Assembly: GCA_011800155.1 (NCBI GenBank)
Contig: CM022375.1
Location: 1,860,001 to 1,924,000, forward strand
DNA from: Flammulina velutipes
Taxonomy: Eukaryota; Basidiomycota; Agaricomycetes; Agaricales; Physalacriaceae
Length of the DNA: 64,000 nt
Direction of reading: 5' to 3'
The notes below the pieces were generated by a model, which was not told the DNA's origin, did not search any database, and saw nothing but the letters and a program-made list of their open reading frames with translations. How positions within the stretch are numbered: position 1 is the stretch's first letter; each line of letters begins with the position of its first letter. The position numbers and the translations under genes are program-made. Shown in pieces: positions 31,828 through 44,040 of this stretch.

Positions 31828-32233
31828 ATTGTATAATGTATATCGTTTTATCAAAATTATCATAAGGCTGAGCCTGTGTGTTCAACTGGCCATCCTACTA
31901 TGGGATAGGGTGAACGATGCCATCGACGTGTAGTACACAGTGAGGAACAGAGTGCAACACAGCAATAGGATCTTGACCTTGAAGAAGTCTCAAGACGCGA
32001 GATCGGGAACTTCAACAAAGTATCATGGAATGTGGCAAGTGGGTGGCGTACTTTCTCGACTTTTGCGTCAAGAGTTAATGAATTATGTGGCAGACAAGTG
32101 TGTTGAAAGCGTTACTCGGCAAGACGGACCGTACATGAATCATTGCAACACGTGCCGTTCCGCGTCAAAATAATTGTGACTCTAACATTGCAAGCTTGGA
32201 TTCATACATTGACTTGCTTCACATTCCAAAGCA
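31828..32233. other. Intergenic between RPAP1 and OTC
   Basis: Holds the RPAP1 3' flank and the OTC promoter. An in-frame TGA at 32210-32212 just before the OTC ATG rules out a simple N-terminal extension. No gene recognised. Confidence 0.5.
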
Positions 32234-33394
32234 ATGCCGCCCATTCCTCCTCACTTGATGACTCTGGCGGACTTGACTGTTCCCCAAATCCGAGGCCTGC
32301 TATCTCACGCACATCATCAGAAAAACGTCGCGCTCCCATGGACTTTACCGCACACATCAAAGCGAGCTTCATTAAAGCTTCCTTCCCAGAGACTATTCAA
32401 CAAAACCGTAGCTCTCCTCTTCTCCAAACGGAGTACCAGGACTAGACTCGCTGCTGAAACCAGCGTCTCGCTGCTCGGGGGACGGGCATTGTTCCTTGGA
32501 CGGGACGATATTCAGCTCGGCGTGAACGAGACAGTTCGTGACTCGGCTCGCGTTATTGGCGGTATGTGCGAGGGCATCTTTGCTCGCGTCGGAGAGCATT
32601 CAGAGATTGAGGTGCCTACAATTCCATGTGTATGAACTATTCTAACAACATTACAGGAGCTAGCAAAATACTCTCCCGTTCCTGTTATCAACGCGCTCTC
32701 TTCGCTCTGGCATCCTACACAAACCCTTGCTGATCTTCTGACTCTGCATGAGCATGCCCACCTCTTCACTGATGGTGCTGAGGCCCCCACCCCTTCGGCT
32801 TCCACCCGTCGAAAACAAAAAGCCCTCCCCGAACTTCCCCCGCTCACTATTGCCTACGTTGGTGACTCCGCTAACGTCCTGCATGACATGCTCGTGACAT
32901 ATCCACGACTCGGTCACCAAATGCGCGTGGCGAGTCCCGACAAGTACAGGGCGCCTCCAGAAGTATGGGATCGGGTCCAGCAGCTTGGATGTGATAAAAA
33001 CATCTGGTGGGGCGCAGACCCCAAAGAAGCTGTTCATGGAGCCGACGTCGTCTTTACGGACACCTGGTATGTTTCCTCTTCCTCGTCATGATATTCTCGT
33101 TCTCATGCATCCAGGATCTCGATGGGCCAGGAGGCCGAAAAAGAACAGCGACTGAAAGATTTCTCGGGCTACCAAGTCACTGAGAAGCTCTGCGCCGAAG
33201 GGGGTGCGAAACCCAACTGGAAATTCATGCATTGTCTACCCAGGAAGCAGGATGAAGTTGACGACGATGTTTTCTATGGCGAGAGGTCGCTCGTGTTCCC
33301 CGAGTCTGATAACAGGAAGTGGAGCATCATGGCGGTCTTCGACAAGCTTATTGGACAGTATTCTTTGGGTGATTTACCGGGAGAGAAAGAGTAG
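32234..33394 (+). CDS. ARG3: Ornithine carbamoyltransferase
   Basis: Makes citrulline from ornithine and carbamoyl phosphate in arginine synthesis. Exons 32234-32611, 32657-33066, 33115-33394; 355 residues. The carbamoyl-phosphate loop SKRSTRTR (STRTR 67-71), HPTQTLAD (145-152) and the ornithine/catalytic segment [16 protein letters not shown] are all present. There is an acidic, Ala/Pro-rich insertion after HPTQ ([17 protein letters not shown]) at the position where fungal enzymes vary. The first residues ([15 protein letters not shown]) do not look like a mitochondrial presequence and an in-frame stop lies just upstream, so a cytosolic location as in Saccharomyces is possible unless an upstream exon exists. 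Confidence 0.96.
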
Positions 33395-33556
33395 TGGGAA
33401 TATTACCTTTTTTGTTTGTATCTTGCTTCCAGAAAATGTTCGACTGATGCTTTGATACCTGCAATCGCTGGTTCGTTGTTCAACAGCGGTATACAGTATA
33501 GTACAGTGATTGAACACTGGTGTGTCTCATTAGTTCAGAAACCCCTTTAAAGGATG

Positions 33557-33565
33557 TATAAAAGG
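33557..33565 (+). promoter_or_regulatory. TATA box of the trypsin-like protease gene
   Basis: TATAAAAGG, 75 bases before the ATG at 33640, followed by a pyrimidine-rich run (cttctttcc) and CAA-rich leader, a typical strong fungal promoter layout. Confidence 0.6.
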
Positions 33566-33639
33566 GGCCCCATCGCTTCTTTCCACCGTACTCCAAACTC
33601 GCTCAACCAACTTGACCAGTCAAGTCCTCTCGTCTCGTA

Positions 33640-35621
33640 ATGTCTGAAGGCGAGTTCTTTTTTCTTGGTTTCTCTTCATACTGGCCCGTTTACATACCCT
33701 TCTAGGCGATTATCGGGATCAGTATGTTCATTCCCCGGCCTTCGACAAAGTGTGTGATAAGCAAGCCAAGCGTACTGCATCCTCCGAGCGCATCAGGCTC
33801 TGGGAGGACGATGATTCCTTTGACATGACTTCCGTCGAGTCCTCGCACGAAGTCCCCGAGCTCGAGAAACAACTTTATTACTTCGGTGTCCGGGGCAACA
33901 GACACCTAGGCCCCAGGCTCATCTTCAGGACGTCTACGGATATCTTCATAGCGCCTACTGGGCCAGAGCACGACCCTCGCGTCATGCAGCTTCTTCCCGT
34001 CTACGACCACAACAAATTGGGCGAGGACAACCTTTGGCCAACTCTTCTTAAGGAGGTTCGTGATCTTCTCGAAAACATTATTCGGACTGACATTCGTTCA
34101 AGATTGTAAAACTCCTTGACAATCGAAGGATCAAGCATACGTCGGTCGACCTTGCACGCTTCAGGTGGGACCAGCAGAACAAGGACGGCGGCAGAGAGAC
34201 AGTTACGAGTCGCGTCACCATCTGGGTCGGACTGCTGAGAGACACTACCACTGGCGACGCCGCGTTTGAGTCCTCTCAGGATATCCTCCAACTTCTCGAG
34301 CAACACAGCATCAATGACATAGACGTGGCGTATCGTGAATCTACGGTTCAGGCTCTCTCTGGTCCCAAACTGTTGGCACCCGTAAACGATCTCCATCCAC
34401 TCAAGGACGTCATAGACTGGGTCACGACCTCCCTTGGCCTACCCATCGCTGGCTTGAGCACGCTAGACGTGCAAGGGACGTTAGGTTTCTATTTTCGAGT
34501 CGGTGACGATCTCTATGGTGTTACGGCACGCCATGTACTGTTCCCTATGGGGTACCCAAATATTCCTTACACCTACACCGGTACCTTTCGTTTCCTCGAC
34601 AAGATGAGAGTAATTTTGACGACACCTCCCCATAGCTCAGCTGCCCAAGCACAAGGTCGTTCTCATGGGCAAGGGAGCTTTCAACCGCTTTCTGGCAACC
34701 ATTATGGCCAAAATCGGCAACCTAATCAACAGCGTCGCCGTCTTGGAGAAACACATTACGTCGTACAAGCAAATGGCGGATGGCGGTAATGCACGAGCGG
34801 CAAAAGACTTGGCGACCACCGAGAACGACATGAAGAACAAGAAAGAGGCCATCGAGACTCTCAAGACCTTCTTCGTCACTGTGAAGAGCAAGTATTCCCA
34901 GGTGAACAAACGCGTTATTGGATATATTGTTTGGGCACCTCCGATCACTGGCCTCAACGCTCCTCACGGGTACATCAAGGATGTTTGCGTCATCAAGCTC
35001 GACAAGAAGAAATTTTGGCCGAATTTCGTGGGGAACGTCGTTGACTTGGGTGCGTGCTGACCTATTTAATCAAAGGTGCTTAATCTAACTGCTCGCAACC
35101 CAGGCACCGAAATCGACTGTGGCACCTTTATGGGCTTGATGTACCCTTCGGACGACGCGCAATCCGAGTTTGACTACCCCAAGGATCGTCTTTTCAAGCT
35201 CAGAAACATCCTCACCGCTGCTCAGATAAGAAGTCAGCCTGACAATCAGGACTCGAAGGGTGACCCCGTGCGATTCGTGATCAAACGCGGGCAAACCACG
35301 CTTACCACGATTGGTCGTCTTTCCAAGTTCGAGTCTCATCAGCGTCACTACGACCCCGTCGGCACCCTCGATTCCGTCGAAGCTGCAGTTTTCCCCTACG
35401 ACAGCCAATCTGCGCCATTCGCCGGAGGTGGGGACTCCGGGGCCCTCATCGTCGGTCCCGAAGGCCAGTTCACTGCCCTCCTCACCGGCGGCACCGGTGG
35501 CAATGGTCCAACCGATCCGTGTGACATCAGCTACGGTATTCCGATGTACTGGCTCTGGGAAGATGTCATCAAGCCCCAGTTCCCAGGTGCCGAGCTCTAC
35601 TTCGACCTCCCCCAGAACTAG
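33640..35621 (+). CDS. Intracellular trypsin-like (PA clan) serine protease-like protein
   Basis: Five exons: 33640-33649, 33706-34055, 34103-34580, 34636-35049, 35104-35621; 589 residues. The first intron has a GC donor (GAAG/GCGAGT) and a CTAG acceptor; without it the frame stops. The N-terminal 230 residues are of unknown type. The C-terminal half shows a chymotrypsin-fold triad: His in VTARHVLF, a candidate Asp in DVCVIKLDKKKF and Ser in FAGGGDSGALIVG. A 50-residue helical insert (IGNLINSVAVLEKHI ... ATTENDMKNKKEAIETL) sits between His and Asp and may form a coiled coil. No signal peptide, unlike secreted trypsins. Mushroom genomes contain related cytosolic proteins; substrate and role are unknown. 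Confidence 0.8.
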
Positions 35622-36224
35622 GTCCATACTCTCATGTTTATAACTGAGAAAGTCGATGTCAAGGCCTTCGTGGCACCTTCTCGCATTGTTTTTCTCTCTT
35701 ACGACTACCCCCATCTCTCCCATCACCGGCACTTCTTGCGTTTTGCAACCCACTCTTGCATAGAATGTGCTCTGATCATCAAACGGCTCTTCTCCTGCTG
35801 GTCGTTGGTGCAAACACCTGTGTTTCATGGTTGGAGTCGCTGTTGAAGTTCGTCTTCTTTCTCGTTCTTTCATGCCAATGACTGACGACATCGATTTCTA
35901 GCGCCTCGCCAACTCGCACATTTTGTTTGTCGCGTCGACTCTCCCGCTCGTTATCGATTGGTTGGTTGTCGGTCTCAGCATAGAGCAGAATACAGTCAAG
36001 GGATTAAACATTGGATTCTCTACAAATACCTGTCAATTACCATAGCCAATCTCCAAATCCAAATATTAGCAGTACGAGAGAAGGATCCGGTCAATCTGTT
36101 GGACCAAGTAGCGAGTCTCACCAATTGATGAGATGCATGAGATGATAATGGACAGTTAAGCCTTTTGACATTGGATTTGAATGCCATATCCCAGACAATT
36201 TTCAGAATGCAACAAAGCTGTGAT
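35622..36224. other. Convergent intergenic: protease / Asx-homology gene
   Basis: About 600 bases between two convergent genes. No gene, RNA or repeat recognised. Confidence 0.4.
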
Positions 36225-37443
36225 TCATCTGTCATGGTAGAAGCATCCCCGTATATAGAACAAGGTGCCGTGACTCTCTCTCCCAAACCTCTCCCCAGCA
36301 TTGACACCCCCATTGCCTTCATCGTCTGGCCACCTCCATACCGTCAGAGTCTTCCACGCGTTCCCATTGGGCCGCTTTCCTTTATCAACGCGCCCATCGG
36401 TGTCCAATATTCCATTCTCCAGGGCACTCGGCGCGCTGAAGGTGATACTACGGATGGACGGGTCCTCTGTAGTGGCTGGATCTCGAGTCAAGAGATGTGA
36501 AGGTAGGTACTGGGTCGTCCCGGTTGGAAGCAGCACAGTCATAGTTTTGTTCTTGGGATTGAGAGATTCGACCTGTAAGAGTTAGTGATGCGCAGAGCTA
36601 ATAAAGAAAGTGTACGTACGACAACGTCTTTCTCAACGAGTATGTTATGGACGGAGAAGTTTCGTTTGTATGACATAATGTCCCCGACTTTGACTGCCCC
36701 GCCGCCTATCAGGTCGCCGAGGGAGACGTTTGCTGCCTCACTAAGAAGATGTGAGTACATCATAGCATAAAATATGGTTTGCTTACCCAGCGAGGTCAGC
36801 GCGCTCGTTATTGCCTACCACGGCAGCAGTCTTGCTGCTAGAAGCAACGGCACGAAGAGGTCGTCCTAACGGCGTATTCTCTTTCTCCCATGCGTCATCT
36901 TTCCAAGGAGCCGCCAGTGTCCCGTCACGTATCCCAGCAAGGTACTTTTCAAGCTTCGCCTTGTGCGCATCTGTCTTCCAGCCAGAGTAGATATGGTCTT
37001 GGAAGACGTGGGACGCGGAGATGAAATGTGTGTCTTTGAAGATGGACGTGTCCAGCTGGTGATTCCCAGACGAGGACTGCTCTTCGTCCATAGAGATGCG
37101 GCTGGGATGTTTGCTATCCACACTGGGGCGAAAATCATGGAACGCCGTTGGAGGGAGGAGCACTAGGAGATGTTCTTTGGACTCGTCGGAGAGCATAGTC
37201 CAAGCTTCTATGTTGAAGATATCCTGAAGGCCGCGAATCGTGTCAGAGTGGCACTCGTACGCTTTGTTGACGCACAGATATGTCCATACGCGTAAGCGCG
37301 CTCTTGGAGCTTGTGAGAAAGGTAGATAAATCAGGCCCAGTGTGTTTGGGAGTCGCATTGGATTTGGCAGGCGATGAGGACGCCGAAGAACTGGCGTGAG
37401 CCTTGGTTGTTGCGCGCGTCGTACGCTTTGGTCTAGAAGACAT
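36225..37443 (-). CDS. Asx homology (ASXH/DEUBAD) domain protein
   Basis: Four exons: 37276-37443, 36787-37223, 36620-36740, 36225-36572; 357 residues. A basic Ser/Thr-rich start (SSRPKRTTRATTKAH) is followed by an ASXH-type helical domain. It opens with LLTSSKS-like FLTSSKSALTRMDISDIF, continues with WTMLSDESKEHLLVLLPP, and then has FKDTHFISASHVFQDHIYSG. In animals ASX/ASXL proteins use this domain to activate the BAP1-type deubiquitinase on histone H2A; fungal homologues are poorly studied. The C-terminal half has no recognised domain. A UCHL5-type deubiquitinase gene, the BAP1-related kind, lies in the same window at 48984. The gene is divergent from SF3B2. Confidence 0.8.
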
Positions 37444-37623
37444 CGTTCAAACGAACAGCGGTGATGAATAGCGTCCAGAAAGCAAATACACAGCGCTTCA
37501 AAGCCTTTCAGACAAGCAGTAAATTCCAAGTAGATTGTGGTTCGTGGTTGAACAATGCTAATGCAGTCGAAATCCAGACGGGCTCAGCGTAAACGTTCCC
37601 ACGCCCTCTCTCCCTCCTCCTTC

Positions 37624-39662
37624 ATGGTCGCGCTTTCCGAAAACGTCGCTGCCGTCAACGGTACAGCGTCTCTCACCAACGGCAAGGCCATAAAATCCAA
37701 AAACCAGCTCAGACGTCTGAAACAGAAACAGAAAAAGACCGACAAGCCGGAAAATGTGGTACGTTGCGCAATACGTTGGCTAACCGACTTGTGGAACTCA
37801 TTCTATGTAGCCTTCTGTACCCAATGGCGGCGACAAGCAGGACAAGGATAGGATGGATGAAGATGAAGAGTCAAATGTCGAGTACGTGCCCGAGCAACTG
37901 GAAGCCATCGAAGCATTTTCAGATGTCTTTGCGCGTTTCAAGCTACCTGAGGAGCCCACGGTGCGTCTTGGTCAAGTATCCTTGTCCTTACAACCTACTT
38001 ACGCCGCAATATAGATCTTGAAAGACTCGGAGAACACCAAAGGCGAAGTTATCAACTCGGACGACGAAGGAATGTCCGAAGGCGACTCTGACACGGAGAA
38101 GAAACCACTCTCGAAAAAGAAGCAGCGCAAGGCTAGCCGTCTTACTGTCGCAGAGCTCAAGCGCCTCGTCAAGAAACCGGAAGTGGTGGAATGGACAGAC
38201 GTGTCTGCAGCAGATCCTCGACTCCTCCTACATCTCAAAAGCTATCGTAATACCGTCCCGATACCGATACATTGGAGCGCGAAACGAGACTACCTGCAGG
38301 GCAAACGTGGTATCGAGAAGCCCCCGTTCCAGCTCCCCTCGTACATCGCAGATACTGGTATAGCGACCATGCGGGATGCGGTCAAAGAGAAGGAGGCAAA
38401 CATGTCGCTAAAGGCCAAGACGAGAGAGAGGGTTCAACCGAAGATGGGCAAGATAGATATCGACTACCAGAAACTGCACGATGCATTCTTCAAGTTCCAG
38501 ACGAAGCCTTTGGTTACTGGATTTGGCGAGATGTGCATTTACATGTTTACAGCGCGAGTGGTTTCGCTGACAGACTTGCAGGTACTATGAAGGAAAGGAG
38601 TTCGAGACGCAGCTGAAGGAGAAGCGACCTGGCGATCTATCGCCGGAGTTGGTTGAAGCGTTGTCTATCCCTCCACTTGCACCTCCGCCATGGCTGATCA
38701 GCATGCAACGGTTTGGTCCTCCGCCTAGCTACCCAACTCTGCGAATACCGGGTCTCAATGCACCTATACCAGAAGGGTGAGGCTCATCCTACGTTCAATC
38801 TCCTTTTTGCTGACTTTGCTGTAGTGCGCAATGGGGTTTCCATCCCGGTGGTTGGGGTAAACCTCCTCTGGACGAATACAATCGACCACTGTACGGAGAT
38901 GTGTTCGGCGTGCTGCCGAAGGTGCAAGATACTAGCGTATGCTTCCATTGTTGTCATCACAACTCTCAAACTCACTACTTACTCTAGGGCGAGCCAGTAA
39001 ATAAGGAGCTTTGGGGCGAGCTGGAACCGGAAGAAGGTGTGTTGCATCTCTACTACTGCTGGTGTAGACTAACAGCTTTTTCAGAGGACGACTCATCGGA
39101 AGGCGAGGAAGAAGAGGAGGAAGAGGAAGAGGAAGAAACGACACCTGCGGATGGTATCCAGACGCCGTCTGGTTTGGCAACACCTTCAGGCATGGCCAGC
39201 GTCACGTCTACCATCGCAGGAGGGCTGGAAACTCCCGATTTCCTCGAGTTGCGCAAAACGTCACAACGAACCGTCTCAGATGCGATGGACACTGGTCCCC
39301 GATCGTTATACCAGGTGGTGCCAGAAAAGCAAACATCTGTGCGCGGTCTCATGGGGAGCGAGCGTGGATACGACGTCAGTGCTGTCGCGTCTGGGGGTAA
39401 CGTGCCAGTGCTCGGGGAAGAGCGGGGGACGAAGAGGAAGGCGAACGGGGTGGATGTGTCTATTGATGCGGAGCAACTCGAAGGCATGTCGGAAGAAGAG
39501 CTGAAAAGGAGATACGACGCTGGGGCGAGGGGAAATGCTGGCGTTCCGGGCGCTGCAGGGAAGGAAGACTTTTCCAATATGGTGGCCCGGGAAATGGCGA
39601 AGAAGAGGCAAAAGATGGAGAGAGACAAGGAGGGAAAGAAAGGAAAGGAGTTCAAGTTTTAG
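37624..39662 (+). CDS. Splicing factor 3b subunit 2 (SF3B2/Cus1/SAP145)
   Basis: U2 snRNP component contacting the branch-site region. Seven exons: 37624-37758, 37811-37960, 38015-38532, 38582-38776, 38825-38936, 38988-39036, 39085-39662; 578 residues. An in-frame ATG at 37555 would add 23 residues; 37624 is preferred for its +4 G. Core DUF382/PSP features: EWTDVSAADPRLLLHLKSYR, VPIPIHWSAKRDYLQGKRG, KPPFQLPSYIADTGI, YYEGKEFETQLKEKRPG, FGPPPSYPTLRIPGLNAPIP and GWGKPPLDEYNRPLYGDVFG. An acidic run (GEEEEEEEEEEE) and a Lys-rich tail follow. Ortholog assignment is secure. Confidence 0.96.
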
Positions 39663-39873
39663 GTACTTTATTTGGGAGAGATGCTGAGTGTATTTTTGGT
39701 ACTGCTGTATACATGCAATCTTAATGTCGCTGTCGATTCTATTTTGCGCCACCGGCTTCTGCGGCACGTGGGCGCTCATGTGAATCGCGGTTTCCCGCAC
39801 TCCGCAATCGAGACTTTCCCTCCTGCTACCACAGTCTACAGAAAGTGCGCCACGACGTGGCTAGGCAGAGAAC

Positions 39874-41396
39874 ATGGCAATGTTCCGCATAACGCCCGGG
39901 CTATGGGAAAAAATACATCACTTTGCGTCGTTTCCCCAAACCGGAGGTCAGTACCTCGATTTCCAAAGGTCGTTTAAGCTCATGACGAGCAGTGTCTTTG
40001 CAGCAAATGGTCTTGTTTGGGCAGAACCCGTCGCAGGGGACCCTCCTCAAGGCTAGCCAGTTCTTAGCTGGTAGGTGGTCCACTATGTCACTATTCAAAG
40101 GTCTAACTGGAGATAGAGGAGCTGCCTGTCCGCCTGGCGCACCGTGTCAAAGAACTGGACGAGCTACCACACAACCTCAGCGATATGCCCTCGATAAAGA
40201 AAGTCAAGAACTGGTATGCCCAGTCCTTCGAGGTGCGTAATTCTATTTCTGTCATGAATCACATCTTTACACATTCACGCAGGAGCTAATATCGTTTCCT
40301 CCTGTCCAACTGCCACCAGACATACGGCGCGCTCTGAATGCTCAACCATCCAATGGCTTTTCTTTACCCCCTACGACGGCCAACCCATCCCTATCCAAAA
40401 TGGTTGAAGACTACAATAACAACCCGCACCTTCACGGGTCCACACCTGTCTCTGGCAACGGCTTCAACAAGCTGAAGCTCCGCGTTCCTATGGAGCGCCG
40501 TTACTTCTCCCCGCCAACTGATCTTGTCTTCCCGCCCCAAGTCCAGGACTACAACGACCGCTTTACCAAAACGCTCGAAAAGATCAAGACGCGCCATGAC
40601 CCGACAGTTACCACCGTCGCCCAAGGTGTCCTCGAGTGGAAACGCAGTCGCAACACTCCCAACATCGGACTCGACGTCCAGGCCTGGCTCGACCGTTTCT
40701 ACATGTCACGTATCGGCATACGCTTCCTCATTGGCCAACATATCGCGCTGAACCTCCAGCAGTCCCACACGGACTACGTCGGCATCATCTGTACCAACGC
40801 GAACGTCCACGACATCGTCCAAGAATCCATCGAGAACGCGCGGTTTGTCTGCGAAGAGCACTACGCGATGTTCCGCGGTCCTCCCGTGCAGTTGATATGT
40901 CCGCCCCATCTCGAGTTCGCGTACGTCCCCGGGCATCTTTCGCATATCGTGTTCGAGCTGCTCAAGAACTCGCTTCGGGCGGTGGTGGAGCGCTTTGGAG
41001 TGGATTGCGAGAACTACCCGCCGATCAAGGTGGTCGTTGCGGAGGGGATGGAGGATATCACGATCAAGATTAGTGATGAGGGCGGTGGGATCCCGAGGAG
41101 TGCAATTCCATTGATATGGACGTATATGTATACGACTATGGAGGGGCAGGGCGTCGCGGAAGACTTCAATGCGAGTGATTTCAAGGCGCCAATGGCTGGC
41201 TTTGGGTATGGGTTGCCGCTTTCGAGATTGGTGAGTCTCATGTTTTATTCGCTAAGTCTTTACTCATGAATGTATGCTCCACTAGTACGCTAGGTACTTT
41301 GGAGGCGATTTGAAGTTGATAGCGATGGATGGATTCGGTACGGATGTCTACATTCATTTGAATAGGTTATCTAGTAGTCGGGAACCATTACCCTGA
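39874..41396 (+). CDS. Mitochondrial pyruvate dehydrogenase kinase family (PDK/BCKDK)
   Basis: Five exons: 39874-39946, 39993-40070, 40117-40232, 40283-41230, 41286-41396; 441 residues. GHKL-type Ser kinase that inactivates the E1 of pyruvate (or branched-chain) dehydrogenase. The N-terminal four-helix part has [19 protein letters not shown] and [23 protein letters not shown] site: N-box [13 protein letters not shown]1 [11 protein letters not shown]2 [10 protein letters not shown], then [11 protein letters not shown]. Segment [14 protein letters not shown] is the lipoyl-binding hallmark of PDK. The N-terminus ([13 protein letters not shown]) is short for a presequence, as in yeast Pkp proteins. 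The insert [15 protein letters not shown] ... [19 protein letters not shown] is fungal. Confidence 0.95.
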
Positions 41397-41494
41397 AGCT
41401 GGTCAGTGCTAGATATTGTACAATCATTTGCGAAGGTGTAAGGCAGGAGCAAAATATTATAACAGTACATTCGACGAGAAAAGATATTCACAAG

Positions 41495-42876
41495 CTAATA
41501 ATTACTGACTGGAATGGTCGTCGGGACAGCCACACTGTACCCTTTCGCCTTCCACCTCGCTTCCAAAGCCAACACACTATCCGCTGTCTCCAGAATCGTA
41601 TCCTGCCACTTGATGTAATCGCTTGGCTTGAAGCCCACCGCCTTCTCTAACCCATCCGGTTGAATACCCATAACGGAATTACCGAAAGACAGTCTGGGAA
41701 CGTCTTCGGCCTCCAACAACCTGTCATTCAGTTCTGGTCTCTCTCTGGCCAGACGGCGCACAGCGTCGGTCCACGACGAATCATGGGGAGAGATCACTGG
41801 GAAGCGTTTGTGGCCCACCTCGGAAACAGGACGTGATTTGAGAGCGAGGACGTGTACACGGGCCACATCGCGAGCATCGACGTAGCCGGGGACTGGAGGA
41901 AGACAATGCCCGGCGTCTTTAGCGAGGAGCGTATAGATGAACAGGTTGGTCGACATGGAAGGGATGTCTGGTTCTGGGATAATGCGATCAAACCCAGGTG
42001 GGAATGGACCATACACCCAGCTTGGTCCGACTAAGAAAGAGGTGAGCGCAGCGTCACTAGACCTGTTTGTTGATTGGTACTCACGAATGGTTACATCGAT
42101 TTCAGGATGCTCGTCCTGGAACTCCAAGACCTTGCGATCACAAATAGTTTTGGTGTACATGTAGGTGGCCGAGGCTTTCGTGACAGCTTCTTCTTCCGTT
42201 AGACTCAGAAAATCTAACCACCAATCAGGACCGGCGGATGAAGCTCTCGAGGAATTCATGTACCGTGGACTCCAAATTTACCCTCTTGCATGTTGAAAGT
42301 TGCCATGGAGCCAGTCGTGACATATTTGCGTATTCCGGCTTTCATGCCTTCTCTCAGGACGTGTAGGGAGCCTTCAACAGCCATCTATTTGTTTGAGGTC
42401 GTAGTCAGTCCATTGCAAATGCTTAATGTTCACGCACGCGGAGGGCATTCTCAAAATTGGCCTTTCCCGCCAAAGGAGATGCATTGTGTATGATACCATC
42501 CACATCTAGTAACCGTTAGAGGACGAAACAGTTAGATATGTAAATACCTTTGAGAATTTCTGAGAAATCACCAGACGCTACATCGGGAACGTCGACGACT
42601 TCGAAGCGCGAAAGATCATGGGTTACTGCGAGTGCTTGACGAAGTCTCTCAACTTTGATACCTCTCGCGCTTCTGCGTTATGGTCAATGGCGTGGAACTA
42701 CATGATGGTGACAACCCACGTTCGAACGTTATAACCCTCATTCAAGAGGTGATGAACTATGTGGTATCCGATGAAGCCTGAGCCACCAGTTACCTGAAAG
42801 CGTTCAGCTCACGATCTAAATACGAAGAAGGTCGACCTACGAAGATACGTTTTCCAGAGTTTTCGGACTGCGACAT
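41495..42876 (-). CDS. Extended-SDR reductase (dihydroflavonol/aldehyde-reductase-like) 1
   Basis: Seven exons: 42841-42876, 42720-42793, 42548-42672, 42438-42505, 42264-42384, 42085-42213, 41495-42030; 362 residues. NAD(P)-binding VTGGSGFIGYHIV directly follows the 36-nt first exon. Catalytic Tyr-x-x-x-Lys is YMYTK, followed by VLEFQDEHPEIDVTI, GPSWVYGPFPPGFD and GYVDARDVARVHVLAL. The family includes dihydroflavonol-4-reductase, cinnamoyl-CoA reductase and fungal aldehyde reductase II; mushroom members are often labelled D-lactaldehyde dehydrogenase. It probably reduces a small carbonyl compound. Exon lengths 36/74/125/68/121/129/536 are identical to those of the paralogue at 56487-57892, 14 kb away on the opposite strand. 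Confidence 0.93.
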
Positions 42877-44040
42877 GGGAAAGTTGATAAAAAGACCCAA
42901 TTATTGCAGCTCTTTAATAGAAGGCTGCGGGATGAGCAAGTCCGGGATACTAATGGCAGTTTCGTCAGTAGTCCGAGTTGGAATGAACATAGTAGTGACC
43001 TCGTAACTTCGCATAAATTCACCCGTTCGTCCTTGCGGAAACCACGTAGTCTTGTGATCCTATCAGATAGTCTGGAGAAACATACCGTATGGCTGAGATA
43101 GATGTAAGCTAGAGCTGTTCTGCCGACACTAAGATGCGCATTCGGCTCGCAGTTCGCTGACAGAAGGTATCGAGCTCTTTCGGGCCTTTCAGCTAAAGCT
43201 CGAATGCTCGTCCAAAGCGCGGATGTTGGTGGCATATTGGCCACAGGAATTGAGCCGCATGCGCCACCATGACTAGTCCACTTTCGTTCTGTTTCCCGAA
43301 GCTTGGCATTTAGTCCAATAGTCTCCGCAACAACGGAGGTCGTCCGAACATGACTGGAGAGGCTTAGATGTTATCCGAGGGATGTTGGCTATGGCGGCAG
43401 GCATTCTCGTTGTCCTCGTTGAGTCGGAAGATGATCAGAACACATTTAGCGACACTGCTCTACGAGTCTAACTCGCTAGGGGATATTCAGCAGCTTCAAT
43501 TCAGGACAGTTTGCCGAGATGAGAGCACGGAGTTGAAACCGTCTGGACTCCGGGACGACATGTCAGCAGGCGAACCGATATTTAGCATTTAGCTGGACGC
43601 ACCTATGATACTATACGTGCTCGCAATTGACCCAACCCGAGGACGCTGCGATGCATTGAACTCCGTATCTCGAAATAGTTCTATGTAGGGTATCGTTGTG
43701 ATGCAGCACATTTCGAAAGGGTTCGTTCCCAGGTCAAATCTTCGTGACTGTCGTTATTTGGTAGATGTTATACAGTGCACCCCCTGTAGCGGAACAGCAG
43801 AAGCACGCAGTTGGCGAGATTGTGGTGAATTGACAGAAAGCTGATCGTCGTTCATTGTAGAGCAATGACACATTCCCACGCTATACTCTTCTTTCAAATG
43901 TTCAGTGAAGACAAGTCTGCACAAATGAATTGTGGCGGTATGGATTTATATTTACAGATACTTATTAGGTAATACATGTGAACATCTATGTCCTCTAATG
44001 CTAATGCTACAAGAAAAAGGCTGTGCGCTCTGCCAGCCAT
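42877..44040. other. Intergenic, possible unrecognised minus-strand ORF
   Basis: About 1.2 kb between the reductase 1 start and the phosphatase 3' end. A minus-strand frame is open from roughly 43380 to 42837 (includes ATG near 43244, MANMPPTSALWTSIRALAE) and contains a GTATGT donor after YIYLSHT. I recognise no domain, and its 3' end overlaps reductase 1 exon 1. The rest (43400-44040) shows nothing. Confidence 0.25.

Noticed and set aside
35085..35891. 268-codon minus-strand frame opposite the protease.
   Set aside because: The plus strand carries the conserved GGGDSGAL exon; the antisense frame has no recognisable domain and no introns consistent with the neighbours.
39053..39655. 200-codon minus-strand Ser-rich frame opposite SF3B2.
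   Set aside because: Antisense of the acidic Glu run and Lys-rich tail of SF3B2.
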